From assembly GCA_041748075.1 (NCBI GenBank), contig JBGTDX010000123.1:1-64000 (forward strand): a stretch of DNA of 64,000 nt, read 5' to 3'. Position 1 is the first letter of the stretch. The number at the start of each line of letters is the position of its first letter. The position numbers were made by a program, and so were the translations under genes. Source of the stretch: JBGSYJ01 sp041748075 (GTDB lineage Bacteria; Acidobacteriota; Thermoanaerobaculia; Gp7-AA8). Below, one piece after another: positions 1 through 7,926 of this stretch. A model generated the notes under the pieces. It saw only the letters and a program-made list of their open reading frames with translations, did no database searches and had not been told where the DNA came from.

Positions 1-1
1 C

Positions 2-325
2 GGGCTCACCATCGTGAAATCACCGCCGCGATCTCCGAAGGCAAATGCCTTCTGCGAGCGCCTGATCGGTACGCTGCGACGCGAGTGCCTCGACTGGATC
101 ATCCCGCTCGGCGAGAACCACCTCCGCCAGCTCGTCATCGAGTGGAGCCGCCACTACAACCGCCAGCGGCCGCATCAGGCACTCGGCCCGGCGACGCCGG
201 AGCATGATCCGTCGCTCCCTCTGCGGCAGAAACAACGCCGCGACCTGCGTTCCGGCGTCTCCATCGTGACGACCCCCGTTCTGGGCGGCCTGCACCACGA
301 CTACCGCTACGCCGACGCGGCGTAA
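2..325 (+). CDS. Transposase fragment, DDE integrase-core C-terminal end (cut by window edge)
   Basis: Open reading frame already in phase at the first bases of the window, so the N-terminal part lies outside. The residues GLTIVKSPPRSPKANAFCER match the last block of IS3/IS481-type integrase cores, including the third catalytic acid (Glu in AFCER, codon near position 56). It is followed by the usual LIGTLRRECLD and HYNRQRPHQALG blocks. These enzymes insert and excise insertion sequences. No terminal inverted repeat was recognised downstream. The next gene (from 541) is also a fragment, so this looks like the edge of an old insertion rather than a complete element. Confidence 0.85.
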   Translation, partial: GLTIVKSPPRSPKANAFCERLIGTLRRECLDWIIPLGENHLRQLVIEWSRHYNRQRPHQALGPATPEHDPSLPLRQKQRRDLRSGVSIVTTPVLGGLHHDYRYADAA

Positions 326-540
326 GTAATCGGAATCTCGAGATCACAATCCCATCGATCAGCTTTGCCGACCGACGGCCCGAGCTGCGCCGTCGATCTG
401 CCGATACACAGCTGACACGTCTGAATCAGTTGTCATCGGGCCATGCCAGCCATCACCGCGGTGCGACCTTGATACATCAGGTCCAACACTCACACTCCCA
501 CTTCAGCCGTTTTCTGTTTTTTCGGACCACAGCCGGCTCG

Positions 541-1056
541 ATGACCCACACGCAGATCGCAGCGCACGTTCATGAGAAGTTCGGAGTCTCCGGATGGTGG
601 TCGCAGACCGTCACCGTCGGTTACGAACGGATCAAGGGGTTGCGCGAGATCGGCCAGCGCCTGAGCGGGACGTATGAAGCGAGCAAGAGCCGCACGTTCC
701 CCGTCGCGGCCGAAATGCTCTTCGAGTATTTCGATGACGCGCGCAAGCGAAAGCGCTGGCTTCCGGAAGCTGGCGTGAAGGTGAGGAAGTCCTCGGCGCC
801 GAAATCGATGAGGATCACCTGGCCCGACTCCACATCGGTCGAAGTGTGGTTCACACCGAAAGGCGATGCGAAGTCCAGCGTCGCCACCACATTCGAGACC
901 ACGTGGTACTCGTACCTCCGCCTCCTGTACACTTGGATTTCCCCCACAACAAACAGCCGCGGGGTCCCGCGGTCCAAGGCCAGGGAGGCGTCGTGCTCAT
1001 ACCGATTGGAAGCGATCGCGGGGAGGTGCGGCGCCATCCGGCGGTCACCTATGTGA
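541..1056 (+). pseudogene. DUF4287/SRPBCC-like gene fragment
   Basis: From the ATG at 541 the protein reads MTHTQIAAHVHEKFGVSGWW and continues through QSVTVGYER-like and VEVWFTPKGDAKSS blocks. This resembles the middle of DUF4287 proteins, a short helical domain followed by an AHSA1/START-like fold; the function is unknown. The usual N-terminal block before the MTH segment is missing. The similarity stops near position 885 (KSSVA), after which the frame runs into unrelated sequence and overlaps the rhomboid gene start. Both ends therefore look broken. It sits directly after a transposase remnant, which suggests insertion-associated truncation. The frame stays open from a TTG at 430. Confidence 0.55.
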
Positions 1057-2450
1057 TCGTTGCGATCAATGTCGTAGCGTTCATTGCGACCGCCATGATC
1101 ATGAGCGGACCTTCAAACGCAGCTCTCGAAGCGAAGTTCGACGAGATCGTCAAGGTCCTTCTCGCACATCCATATCTGGTTCCGCCGCCGGAGATTGAGC
1201 GATTCTTTTCACCCGAGGATTTCGTGTATCTGTCCGCGGCAGCCGAGGAGATGCGAAAGAAGGTTGGAGTGCCGGCCGAAGGTACTCATCTTCGGCAGAG
1301 CAGGATTCTCGAACAGAAGGTGGCGGAGCTTCAGGAGCTTTTGGGGGCGCATCCACTCTACCGACTCGGGTATGTTCCTGCGCGTCCTGAAATTGCAAAG
1401 TTGTTCACCTCTCTGTTCGTCCACGCCGACTTCTGGCACCTGCTGGGCAACATGCTCTTCCTCTTCATCGTCAGCGCATTCCTCGAAGACGTTATGGGAC
1501 GACCTCTCTTTATCGCGTTCTACATTACGGGCGGCCTGGTCGCGACCGGATTTCATGTCTGGCAGAATCCCGGCAGTTACGCTCCCCTCGTCGGAGCATC
1601 GGGCGCAGTCGCCGCGGTCATGGGCGGCTACCTTTTCAGGTTCTGGAAATCGAGGATCGAGCTTCTCTGGCTGCCGATCTTCTTTCTTCCGTGGTTGCGG
1701 GCGCGCTTCTTCGCTCCTGCCTTTGTGATCATTCCGTTGTGGTTCGTGAGCGATTTCTATCTCGCGATGCGTGGCACTCAGGATGTCGGCATCGCCGTCT
1801 GGGCGCACGTTGGAGGATTCCTGTTCGGCTTCGCGGTGATGGCACTCATCGGGGCCTCTCGACTCGAGGAGCGTGTTCTCGATCCAGGCATCACGGCGAA
1901 GACGACATGGGAGGCCGATCGCGATCTGCTCGCGGCGATCGATGCGCGACAGTTGGGACGTCAGTCAACAGCCGTCGCCGCCGCGAACCGCGCACTTCGG
2001 CGTGACCCCTCGAACGAAGACGCCCGCCAGCTCGCACTCGCTCTGGCACTCGAGACGGGTGATCACCGATCGGCAGAGACTCACGCGCTGCATCTGCTCG
2101 ACCGTTGGGTACGAACGGGCGAGGACGCTCTCCTGGGCGATCTGATCGGAAGGTTGTCGAGTGCGGAGAGCGATGCTCTTCCGGAAAAATTTCTCGCGCG
2201 GGCAGCGGCTCATCTCGAGCGGAAAGGCGACATCCCATCTGCCCTGTCGCTGTACCGGCGAGTAGCGACGGCCGGACGAGAACCGATCATGACCTTGAAG
2301 GCGAACCTGAAGGTGGCAGAGATCTGCCTTCGCAACGGCGAACTGACCGAAGCAGCCTCGGCCCTTCACCGAGCCGAGTCGAACCCGGAGTGCACGGGTG
2401 AGTGGCTGCTGAGCGTTCATCGGCAGCGAAGCCTCATGGTTGTCCGTTGA
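993..2450 (+). CDS. Rhomboid-family intramembrane serine protease with TPR-like C-terminus
   Basis: Membrane protease of the rhomboid family (S54), cleaving transmembrane substrates within the bilayer. The GTG at 993 is chosen because GGGAGG lies at 984-988 and the protein then begins VLIPIGSDRGEVRRHP followed by TM1 (VIVAINVVAFIATAMIM). Visible marks are HADFWHLLGNMLFLF (TM2 with the conserved HxxxN-type face), GASGAVAAVMGGY with the catalytic Ser, and WAHVGGFLFGF with the catalytic His. An unusual soluble insert of roughly 85 residues separates TM1 from TM2. The last approx 180 residues are soluble, Ala/Leu-rich and TPR-like. Length is 485 aa. The frame is open further upstream (from 846), but that part overlaps the fragment gene. 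Confidence 0.88.
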   Translation: MLIPIGSDRGEVRRHPAVTYVIVAINVVAFIATAMIMSGPSNAALEAKFDEIVKVLLAHPYLVPPPEIERFFSPEDFVYLSAAAEEMRKKVGVPAEGTHLRQSRILEQKVAELQELLGAHPLYRLGYVPARPEIAKLFTSLFVHADFWHLLGNMLFLFIVSAFLEDVMGRPLFIAFYITGGLVATGFHVWQNPGSYAPLVGASGAVAAVMGGYLFRFWKSRIELLWLPIFFLPWLRARFFAPAFVIIPLWFVSDFYLAMRGTQDVGIAVWAHVGGFLFGFAVMALIGASRLEERVLDPGITAKTTWEADRDLLAAIDARQLGRQSTAVAAANRALRRDPSNEDARQLALALALETGDHRSAETHALHLLDRWVRTGEDALLGDLIGRLSSAESDALPEKFLARAAAHLERKGDIPSALSLYRRVATAGREPIMTLKANLKVAEICLRNGELTEAASALHRAESNPECTGEWLLSVHRQRSLMVVR

Positions 2451-2478
2451 TACGCGTGCAAGTGAAGTAGCGGCATCT

Positions 2479-2521
2479 GGGGTCTGACCCCGATGACCTT
2501 ATATAAGGCCATTGGGTACCC
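2479..2521. terminator. Cluster of three perfect palindromes between convergent genes
   Basis: The gap between the rhomboid gene (ends 2450) and the convergent kinase gene (ends 2562) holds GGGGTCTGACCCC at 2479-2491, CCTTATATAAGG at 2497-2508 and GGGTACCC at 2514-2521. Position between two 3' ends favours a bidirectional terminator. No long T-run follows, so factor-independent termination is not certain. Confidence 0.4.
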
Positions 2522-2561
2522 TAATTGACCGCCCCGGCGGGCTAGCCTCCGCTCCTCGTCA

Positions 2562-5447
2562 TCACCGCGTCGCCGTCCTCTGCACCGGTCCCATCCACTG
2601 ATCGGTCCAGGCGAGGATTTCCCTGATGACGTCGTTGAACTCGGTCGGGACATGCCCGCCCTCGAACACCACATGCTTCTTGTTCGATGTCCCGATCCTG
2701 TCGAAGAACGGCTTCTGCGCTGACTCTATCGGAAGCTGAAAGTCATAGCGGCCGCCGACGAGCAGCGTCGGCACCTCGATCCTCGGTAGAAAATTGTGCG
2801 GCTGGGTCTCGGGCGGCCGGTCTGGTGTGAAGTAGTCTGGATAGAAACCGGTGCCGAACAGAACCGATGATCGGAACCGGGTTTCGAGAGTCGTTGCCAG
2901 TGCTCCAACACTCGCCCCGAGACTCAGACCGTGATAGGCGATCCTCTCCCTGTCGATGTCGCTCCTCGTCTGGAGGTAATCGAGAGTTCTGCCGATGTCT
3001 TTCACGTGCTGGATCCGCAGATCGCGCCGGGCATTCTGTCCCTCCGGTGGCGCGACCTGGCGCTCGTACGTCCCTTTGTAGACGGGAAACACCAGCACTC
3101 TGCCGCTGCGGATGTAGAACTCGACCATCCGGAGCCAGAGGTGCCGGCTCGACTTCATGAAAATCGCGTCGCTGCCGGGAAAATACACGATCGTCTGGTA
3201 AGGAGGCTGCGCGTTTTTCGGAATGAAGACGTAAGCCGTGATCCGTTCGCCACCGTATGCAGCGTCGAACGAAACCCGCTCCTTTCGCCAGCCGTCATGC
3301 GTATCGTCGACCTCCTCGGTCCGCCCGTTGAGTGGAAGCGGGTCATATGCGAACGCACCCGCAATCAGCCGGAAGCTGGCGTCATCCACCGGCGGAGGGA
3401 TCTCGAAGGTGTCGGGGCTGACATCCTCCTTCAATTCCTCGGGAATCGGCGCTGCGGTCGACATTAGTCGCATGCCGTAGCCCGCTCTGCGTGACAAGGG
3501 ATCCTGCGCATCGTGGTCGATGTATGAGTAACCGGGATCAAGCCACGAGCCGCCGAGCGCATAGCGTCTCTGGTCGACGGCATTGAGGCACCATTCCTTA
3601 ACGTTGCCTGCCATGTCGTACGTACCCCAGTTCCCCAGCCCTCCGAGGGACCCCACCGGCACGACACCCTGCCCTTCGAAGTTACTCAGCGTCAGCACGT
3701 CGGAAAAGATCGAGTCATTCACCGCGGCGCGCTTCCAATGGAAGACTGTGGGAAGACTCTTGCCGACGAAGTCTGCATATGCGACCGCTTCGTACCAGCT
3801 GATTCCTTCGACGGGATGGTTCTCCTGCCCCTTCGCAAAACTGCCGAGCTCCCATCCGGATGGCCCTGGTTGCCCCGTCTGATCGACGAAGCCGCTCACC
3901 GCCTCTTCCCACGAGAGTGTCTCTCCCCCTCGAGTGAAGGGATGTGTCCAGAGCTCCCCCCGCCCGTATCCGCCCGCGTCGACAAACTTCTTGAACTCGG
4001 CGTTGGTGACCTCGTACTGATCGATCCAGAAGTCAGGCAGAGTGACCGTCCTCCCGGCGAAGGTGGATGGGCCGGCGCTGACGGGAACCATTCGCTCAGG
4101 AGTCTCGCCCGGCCGGTAAAGCCGGAGGCGCCACTCCTCACCGGAAAAGACGGGAGCGGTCTCGCTCGTGACGTACCCATCGAGGGAAACGCGATAGCGG
4201 ACCTGGGGGAAGGGGAGGTCGACATTACGAAGCGGCGTCCGTCCGATGGAAACCCATGGGGAGTCGGCACCGCCGCGGTAGGAACGGATTTCCACCTCTG
4301 CTCCGGGCGGCTCGCTCTCGATCGTCAACGGATACATCAGATTCGTCCACGCCTGTTGAACCTGTGAGTCGTCGGGTGCGATGGCCCTCGCGCGCTTCGC
4401 GACGGTGAAGGCGCCGACGGGATCTTCACTGTCCATCAGTCGCTCGATCTCCCCTGGCGCCACATTTCTGGCCCAGCGAATCTTCGAGTCGTGCCGCCAC
4501 CAGAGGGCGGCGAGAATCCCCACGATCAGCACCGCCGCGACGCCTGTGCCGACCAGCAGCGGGAGGCGCCCTCGGCTGATCGCTTCCGGTCTCTCGAACA
4601 GAGTGCGCCTCAGTTCGATCAGCGCCGCATGAATCTCGCCAGCATCCGCGAAACGATCCGCGGGGTCCTTCGCGAGACAACGATCGACGATCTCCTCCAG
4701 AACGGGAGGAAGATCCTTTCTGACTAACGACAGCGGCGATGGCGAATCACGGAGAATTGCTGCGAAAGTCGAGACCGGGTCGCTCGTCCTGAACGCTGCC
4801 TTTCCGGTCAGAATCTCATAGAAGACGACGCCGAGCGCAAACACGTCGGAGCGCGAGGTCGCCCTCTGGCCCTGAACCTGTTCCGGAGCCATGTAGCCGA
4901 TGGTCCCCACCATCGCACCCGGCCTGGTGAGTGAATTGGTCCATTCGAGGGTGTCTTCCTCCGGGCCTGTGGAAGCCTCAGGCCGCATCAGGCGCGCGAG
5001 CCCGAAGTCGACGACCTTGACCACGCCGGAACTCGTAAGCATCACATTCGCCGGCTTGAGATCGCGATGGATGATTCCGGCGGCATGGGCGGCTCCCATC
5101 GCACTCGTGATCTGCAGCGCGATATCGAGGAAACGCTCGAGACTGAGCGGCTCTCCGGCGAGAGAAGAGAGGGGAGCGCCGTCGATCTTCTCCATCACGA
5201 TGTAGTGGAGAGAGTCCTCCTGCTCGATCGCATGAACGGTGACGATGTTGGGATGATTCAGAGATGACGCGGCGCGCGCCTCTTTCAGGAAACGCCGAAC
5301 GCTGTCGTCGCTCGCGGATGTCTCAGGAAGGGTCTTGATCGCAACGTCGCGCTCGAGACGGCTGTCGCGCGCCTGATAAACCTCTCCCATCCCGCCCTTT
5401 CCAAGGCGAGCTTCAATCGTGTAGTGAGAGAGTTTTCGTCCGATCAT
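2562..5447 (-). CDS. Ser/Thr protein kinase - PEGA - FGE/sulfatase-modifying-factor domain - alpha/beta hydrolase fusion
   Basis: Predicted transmembrane receptor-like kinase of 961 aa from the ATG at 5447 (MIGRKLSHY, a common start for this kinase class). The kinase domain spans residues approx 8-270 with GKGGMGEVY, Lys38, HRDLKPAN at 127, DFG at 147 and GTIGYMAPEQ. One TM segment follows (LLVGTGVAAVLIVGILAALWW), then a PEGA-like region (SEPPGAEVEI). Next is an FGE/EgtB-type domain (FWIDQYEVTNAEFKKFV ... MAGNVKEW ... GGSWLDPG). The C-terminal alpha/beta hydrolase shows a nucleophile elbow GLSLG, an Asp in GGRYD and a His in GGHVP. All three catalytic modules look intact. Kinase-SUMF1 fusions are known in Acidobacteriota; substrates are unknown. 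Confidence 0.9.
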   Translation of the reverse strand: MIGRKLSHYTIEARLGKGGMGEVYQARDSRLERDVAIKTLPETSASDDSVRRFLKEARAASSLNHPNIVTVHAIEQEDSLHYIVMEKIDGAPLSSLAGEPLSLERFLDIALQITSAMGAAHAAGIIHRDLKPANVMLTSSGVVKVVDFGLARLMRPEASTGPEEDTLEWTNSLTRPGAMVGTIGYMAPEQVQGQRATSRSDVFALGVVFYEILTGKAAFRTSDPVSTFAAILRDSPSPLSLVRKDLPPVLEEIVDRCLAKDPADRFADAGEIHAALIELRRTLFERPEAISRGRLPLLVGTGVAAVLIVGILAALWWRHDSKIRWARNVAPGEIERLMDSEDPVGAFTVAKRARAIAPDDSQVQQAWTNLMYPLTIESEPPGAEVEIRSYRGGADSPWVSIGRTPLRNVDLPFPQVRYRVSLDGYVTSETAPVFSGEEWRLRLYRPGETPERMVPVSAGPSTFAGRTVTLPDFWIDQYEVTNAEFKKFVDAGGYGRGELWTHPFTRGGETLSWEEAVSGFVDQTGQPGPSGWELGSFAKGQENHPVEGISWYEAVAYADFVGKSLPTVFHWKRAAVNDSIFSDVLTLSNFEGQGVVPVGSLGGLGNWGTYDMAGNVKEWCLNAVDQRRYALGGSWLDPGYSYIDHDAQDPLSRRAGYGMRLMSTAAPIPEELKEDVSPDTFEIPPPVDDASFRLIAGAFAYDPLPLNGRTEEVDDTHDGWRKERVSFDAAYGGERITAYVFIPKNAQPPYQTIVYFPGSDAIFMKSSRHLWLRMVEFYIRSGRVLVFPVYKGTYERQVAPPEGQNARRDLRIQHVKDIGRTLDYLQTRSDIDRERIAYHGLSLGASVGALATTLETRFRSSVLFGTGFYPDYFTPDRPPETQPHNFLPRIEVPTLLVGGRYDFQLPIESAQKPFFDRIGTSNKKHVVFEGGHVPTEFNDVIREILAWTDQWMGPVQRTATR

Positions 5448-5771
5448 CGAGAAGCCTCGAAAAAACGTCGCCAACGCATGGTAGCGCGTGGAGGCTCCCG
5501 TGAGGAACCTCGATTGACTCGACGCTCAGGGCGTCACGCACCCAATGATCGTCGGCACAGTCTGTGTGCGGCTTCCGATTCAGACTCAGATAGCGCCAGA
5601 GCAGCTCTCCCGTGCCCGCGACCGTGGTTGCCTGATGGACATCGAACGCGAGATACTGAATCGCCTTTTTTTATGGCAGCCGCTCCTTTCCTCGTTCCTG
5701 TGGTGTCTGGCGATTCCGAAGGTACAGGAAGGAGCGGGCTTTCAATATCCGTCAGGCGCCTGAGCGACGAG

Positions 5772-6290
5772 ATGATCATTCGAAAGGCATCGCATGACGA
5801 TATCGATGCCATCGCCTCAATCCATGTGGCGAGCTGGCAGCACACCTACAGGGGCATTTTGCCAGACCGGCTCCTCGACTCTCTACGTCAATCCGAGCGC
5901 GCAACACTGTGGTCGAGTTGGTTGAAATCTCCCGGCTTCCAGGCGTTCGTCGCAGACGAGGAAGGAGATGTTCTGGGATTCACTGCCATCTGTCCCGCGA
6001 GGCCAATCGCCGGACCCCCCGCGCACGCCTTCGAGATCACACATTTGTATGTAGATGCTCGAGCACAAGGCCGAGGCGTTGGCACCAGGTTGTTACGTCA
6101 AGCTCTCGCAGCCGCGGAAGAGTCATCGGTGGTTCTGTTATGGGTATTAGAGGCGAATCAGAAAGCGCGAGTGTTCTACGAGCACTTCGGCTTCAGCCGG
6201 GATGGCGCTACGCACTCAGATCCTGCGTTTCTCGGCAACGACGCGCGGGAACTTCGCTATCGATGGGCCCCTGGCGGAAGCGGCGGCTAA
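5772..6290 (+). CDS. GNAT-family N-acetyltransferase
   Basis: A 172-aa protein that transfers an acetyl group from acetyl-CoA to an unidentified amine. It starts MIIRKASHDDIDAIASIHVASW, the usual beta1-alpha1 opening of GNATs. The acetyl-CoA loop is YVDARAQGRGVGTRLL (Q/RxxGxG/A), and the C-terminal ARVFYEHFGF motif is present. The longer open frame upstream has no similarity, so the ATG at 5772 is preferred. The stop codon runs straight into an attC-like palindrome (6287-6392). This is the arrangement of an integron gene cassette, where GNATs are frequent. Confidence 0.88.
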   Translation: MIIRKASHDDIDAIASIHVASWQHTYRGILPDRLLDSLRQSERATLWSSWLKSPGFQAFVADEEGDVLGFTAICPARPIAGPPAHAFEITHLYVDARAQGRGVGTRLLRQALAAAEESSVVLLWVLEANQKARVFYEHFGFSRDGATHSDPAFLGNDARELRYRWAPGGSGG

Positions 6291-6392
6291 CGCGGCGCTG
6301 CCCCGGACGCCAACCCCCTCGCTACTCCTCCGCGGGCGCTATACTTCCGCACGTGTGGGTTGGCGCCGGTGAAACCGCAGATTCCTTATCCG
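6287..6392 (+). other. attC-like imperfect palindrome after the GNAT stop codon
   Basis: CCGGACGCCAACCC (6303-6316) pairs with GGGTTGGCGCCGG (6357-6369) leaving exactly one unpaired base (A6307). The segment starts with GGCTAAC overlapping the stop codon and ends at CTTATCC. Integron attC sites have this layout: outer R boxes, inner L boxes and an extrahelical base. The outer box is degenerate and no integrase gene is in the window, so this is a candidate only. Confidence 0.35.
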
Positions 6393-6483
6393 AGTACGGA
6401 AAAGTAGGGCCGCCCACATTGACAATGCCTGCTATTGGGTGGCCTCACTCTGGGCGAACTCGCATAGCTGGAGAAGCGTTGTC

Positions 6484-7149
6484 CTATACGGCGGTGGCCG
6501 ACTCATGCTGCCTTGCTGCCAGAGAGCTTCCAGCGATTCGTGCGAATCGTCTTAGATGAAGCCCGACTACGATCGACCAGGCGAGTTGCAGCACTACCAG
6601 CACGCGTTGCATGTAACCCGCAAAGCCGAGGGTGATTAGCGACAGAATACCGAGTAACAATGCGCACAGGATCGCTGCGGCAAGCGCCAGTGTGAGGCCC
6701 GACACAGGTCGCCAATGCCGATCACGACGAAATCCTAACGAGAAGAGAAAGATTCCAATTGTTCCCAACGGGAAACCGATACCGCCGCCAAACGCGTGCA
6801 ATAGCCCTGACGTGGTTCGAATCGGAGGAGGAAAGTCCATCGGGAAGAGTCCAGCCAGGAGCCGTCCGAGCGCCGCCACAAGAAATAGCAGCCACCCTGC
6901 TCTTACCAATCGCACCTGGGGCATGGCCTCCTTGAGCCCGTAACCAAGCGCGACGCTGCCGACCGAACCAGTGAAATAAATGGTAGTGACCAGGGCCCCG
7001 TACGGACCAAGAACATAGGCGCTGCCTGGCGCTCTGATTGGATCGACTTCCGGCGCCAGGAAGTGCATCGCCACCAGCACTGATAACTCGTAGATCGCAG
7101 TTGCGATAGCGAGAGTTCCCAGGACTTCAAAACGGCGTACCACGTCCAT
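6484..7149 (-). CDS. DUF998-family membrane protein
   Basis: A 221-aa polytopic protein with about six hydrophobic segments (for example LGTLAIATAIYELSVLVAM and GLTLALAAAILCALLLGILSL). The order of segments and the GLLHAFGGGIGFPLG motif fit DUF998, a family of integral membrane proteins with no established function. The ATG at 7149 is preferred over the one at 7170 because GGGAGGAAAG lies just ahead of it on the coding strand. The gene opposes the GNAT gene and lies between two palindromic sites, as a reverse-oriented cassette would. Confidence 0.7.
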   Translation of the reverse strand: MDVVRRFEVLGTLAIATAIYELSVLVAMHFLAPEVDPIRAPGSAYVLGPYGALVTTIYFTGSVGSVALGYGLKEAMPQVRLVRAGWLLFLVAALGRLLAGLFPMDFPPPIRTTSGLLHAFGGGIGFPLGTIGIFLFSLGFRRDRHWRPVSGLTLALAAAILCALLLGILSLITLGFAGYMQRVLVVLQLAWSIVVGLHLRRFARIAGSSLAARQHESATAV

Positions 7150-7195
7150 TCTTTCCTCCCAAAGATTCACGAGCAGAGCAGGGCCTCTCCAAGCA

Positions 7196-7234
7196 GCCTA
7201 ACGTGTGTGCGGTTCACCGGCGCGAACCGCACAC
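7196..7234. other. Perfect 11-bp inverted repeat preceded by GCCTAAC
   Basis: GTGTGCGGTTC (7205-7215) and GAACCGCACAC (7224-7234) are perfectly complementary around an 8-nt loop. GCCTAAC at 7196-7202 matches the RYYYAAC box of integron attC sites, but no matching GTTRRRY box was found. It could equally be the terminator of the minus-strand gene ending at 7320. Confidence 0.4.
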
Positions 7235-7319
7235 CCGAATAGCATAGAGCTGGAGCCACAGCAGCGCGCGGTTCAAAGTTGAAGCGCGAGTCGAGTTGCC
7301 ATGACAGCCACCTCAGGCC

Positions 7320-7805
7320 TCACTTGATGCGGCGTCCGATTCCGGTCGCGCAGCGGCGGCCGAGGACGTTTCCGTGCAGATCGCGAAGCTCGAGAGTGTC
7401 AGCGCTCGTGAACTCGTTGCCGTCCGCCGAGAGCTCCGTCACGCGGGTTCCGGTCGTCACGCCGAGGAGAGTTCCACCCGGGGTGAACACGAAGAACATG
7501 ATCGTGTTCGGGAACGTCCGTCCACCGGCGTGCTCCCACGATCCCTGACCATTACTGATGACCGCCGGGTTCACTCCGGGGGTTGTGATGACGATTCCGC
7601 CCGGCGTGTAACTATTCAGCGCCGCCGTTCGTTCGATCTCGACTCCGCTGACGCAGTCGCGCACGGTGAGATCGACGATCCAGCTTCCGACAATTCGATT
7701 CGGCACCCCCAGCGCTTGGATGCCTTCGACGGATGTAGCCGCTTCGGCTGAGAGCCCTCCTGCCAGCAGCAAAGTGATGACAACCTGCCCAAACAGTTTC
7801 TTCAT
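7320..7805 (-). CDS. Secreted protein of unknown function
   Basis: A 161-aa protein from the ATG at 7805, preceded by a good AAGGAGA site. Residues 1-22 (MKKLFGQVVITLLLAGGLSA) form a signal peptide. The mature part includes VGSWIVDLTVRDC and GTRVTELSADGNEFTS. This resembles small lipocalin-like secreted proteins of Acidobacteriota that start each repeat with GSW, but no family can be named safely. Two Cys remain in the mature protein (DCVSG and RRCATG) and could form a disulfide. It is divergent from the winged-helix regulator at 7927 and shares its operator-containing intergenic region. Confidence 0.7.
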   Translation of the reverse strand: MKKLFGQVVITLLLAGGLSAEAATSVEGIQALGVPNRIVGSWIVDLTVRDCVSGVEIERTAALNSYTPGGIVITTPGVNPAVISNGQGSWEHAGGRTFPNTIMFFVFTPGGTLLGVTTGTRVTELSADGNEFTSADTLELRDLHGNVLGRRCATGIGRRIK

Positions 7806-7892
7806 GTGATGTCTCCTTTCGTTCGGCTGGATATCTTCCAGCTCGATGGGAGCATTTTTCTTCCGAAGCCCGGTGAAAGACTTTAGGATGGC

Positions 7893-7922
7893 CTGAAATC
7901 GCCTGAAGAGTTCTGAAAGAGC
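7893..7922 (+). promoter_or_regulatory. Three 10-bp direct repeats, candidate winged-helix operator
   Basis: Three consecutive 10-mers read GCCTGAAATC, GCCTGAAGAG and TTCTGAAAGA, placing CTGAA at 7893, 7903 and 7913, one helical turn apart. OmpR/PhoB-type winged-helix domains bind head-to-tail direct repeats with 10-11 bp period. The repeats lie 5-34 bp upstream of the gene at 7927, whose product carries such a domain, and in the 5' region of the divergent secreted protein. Confidence 0.5.
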
Positions 7923-7926
7923 GTGT

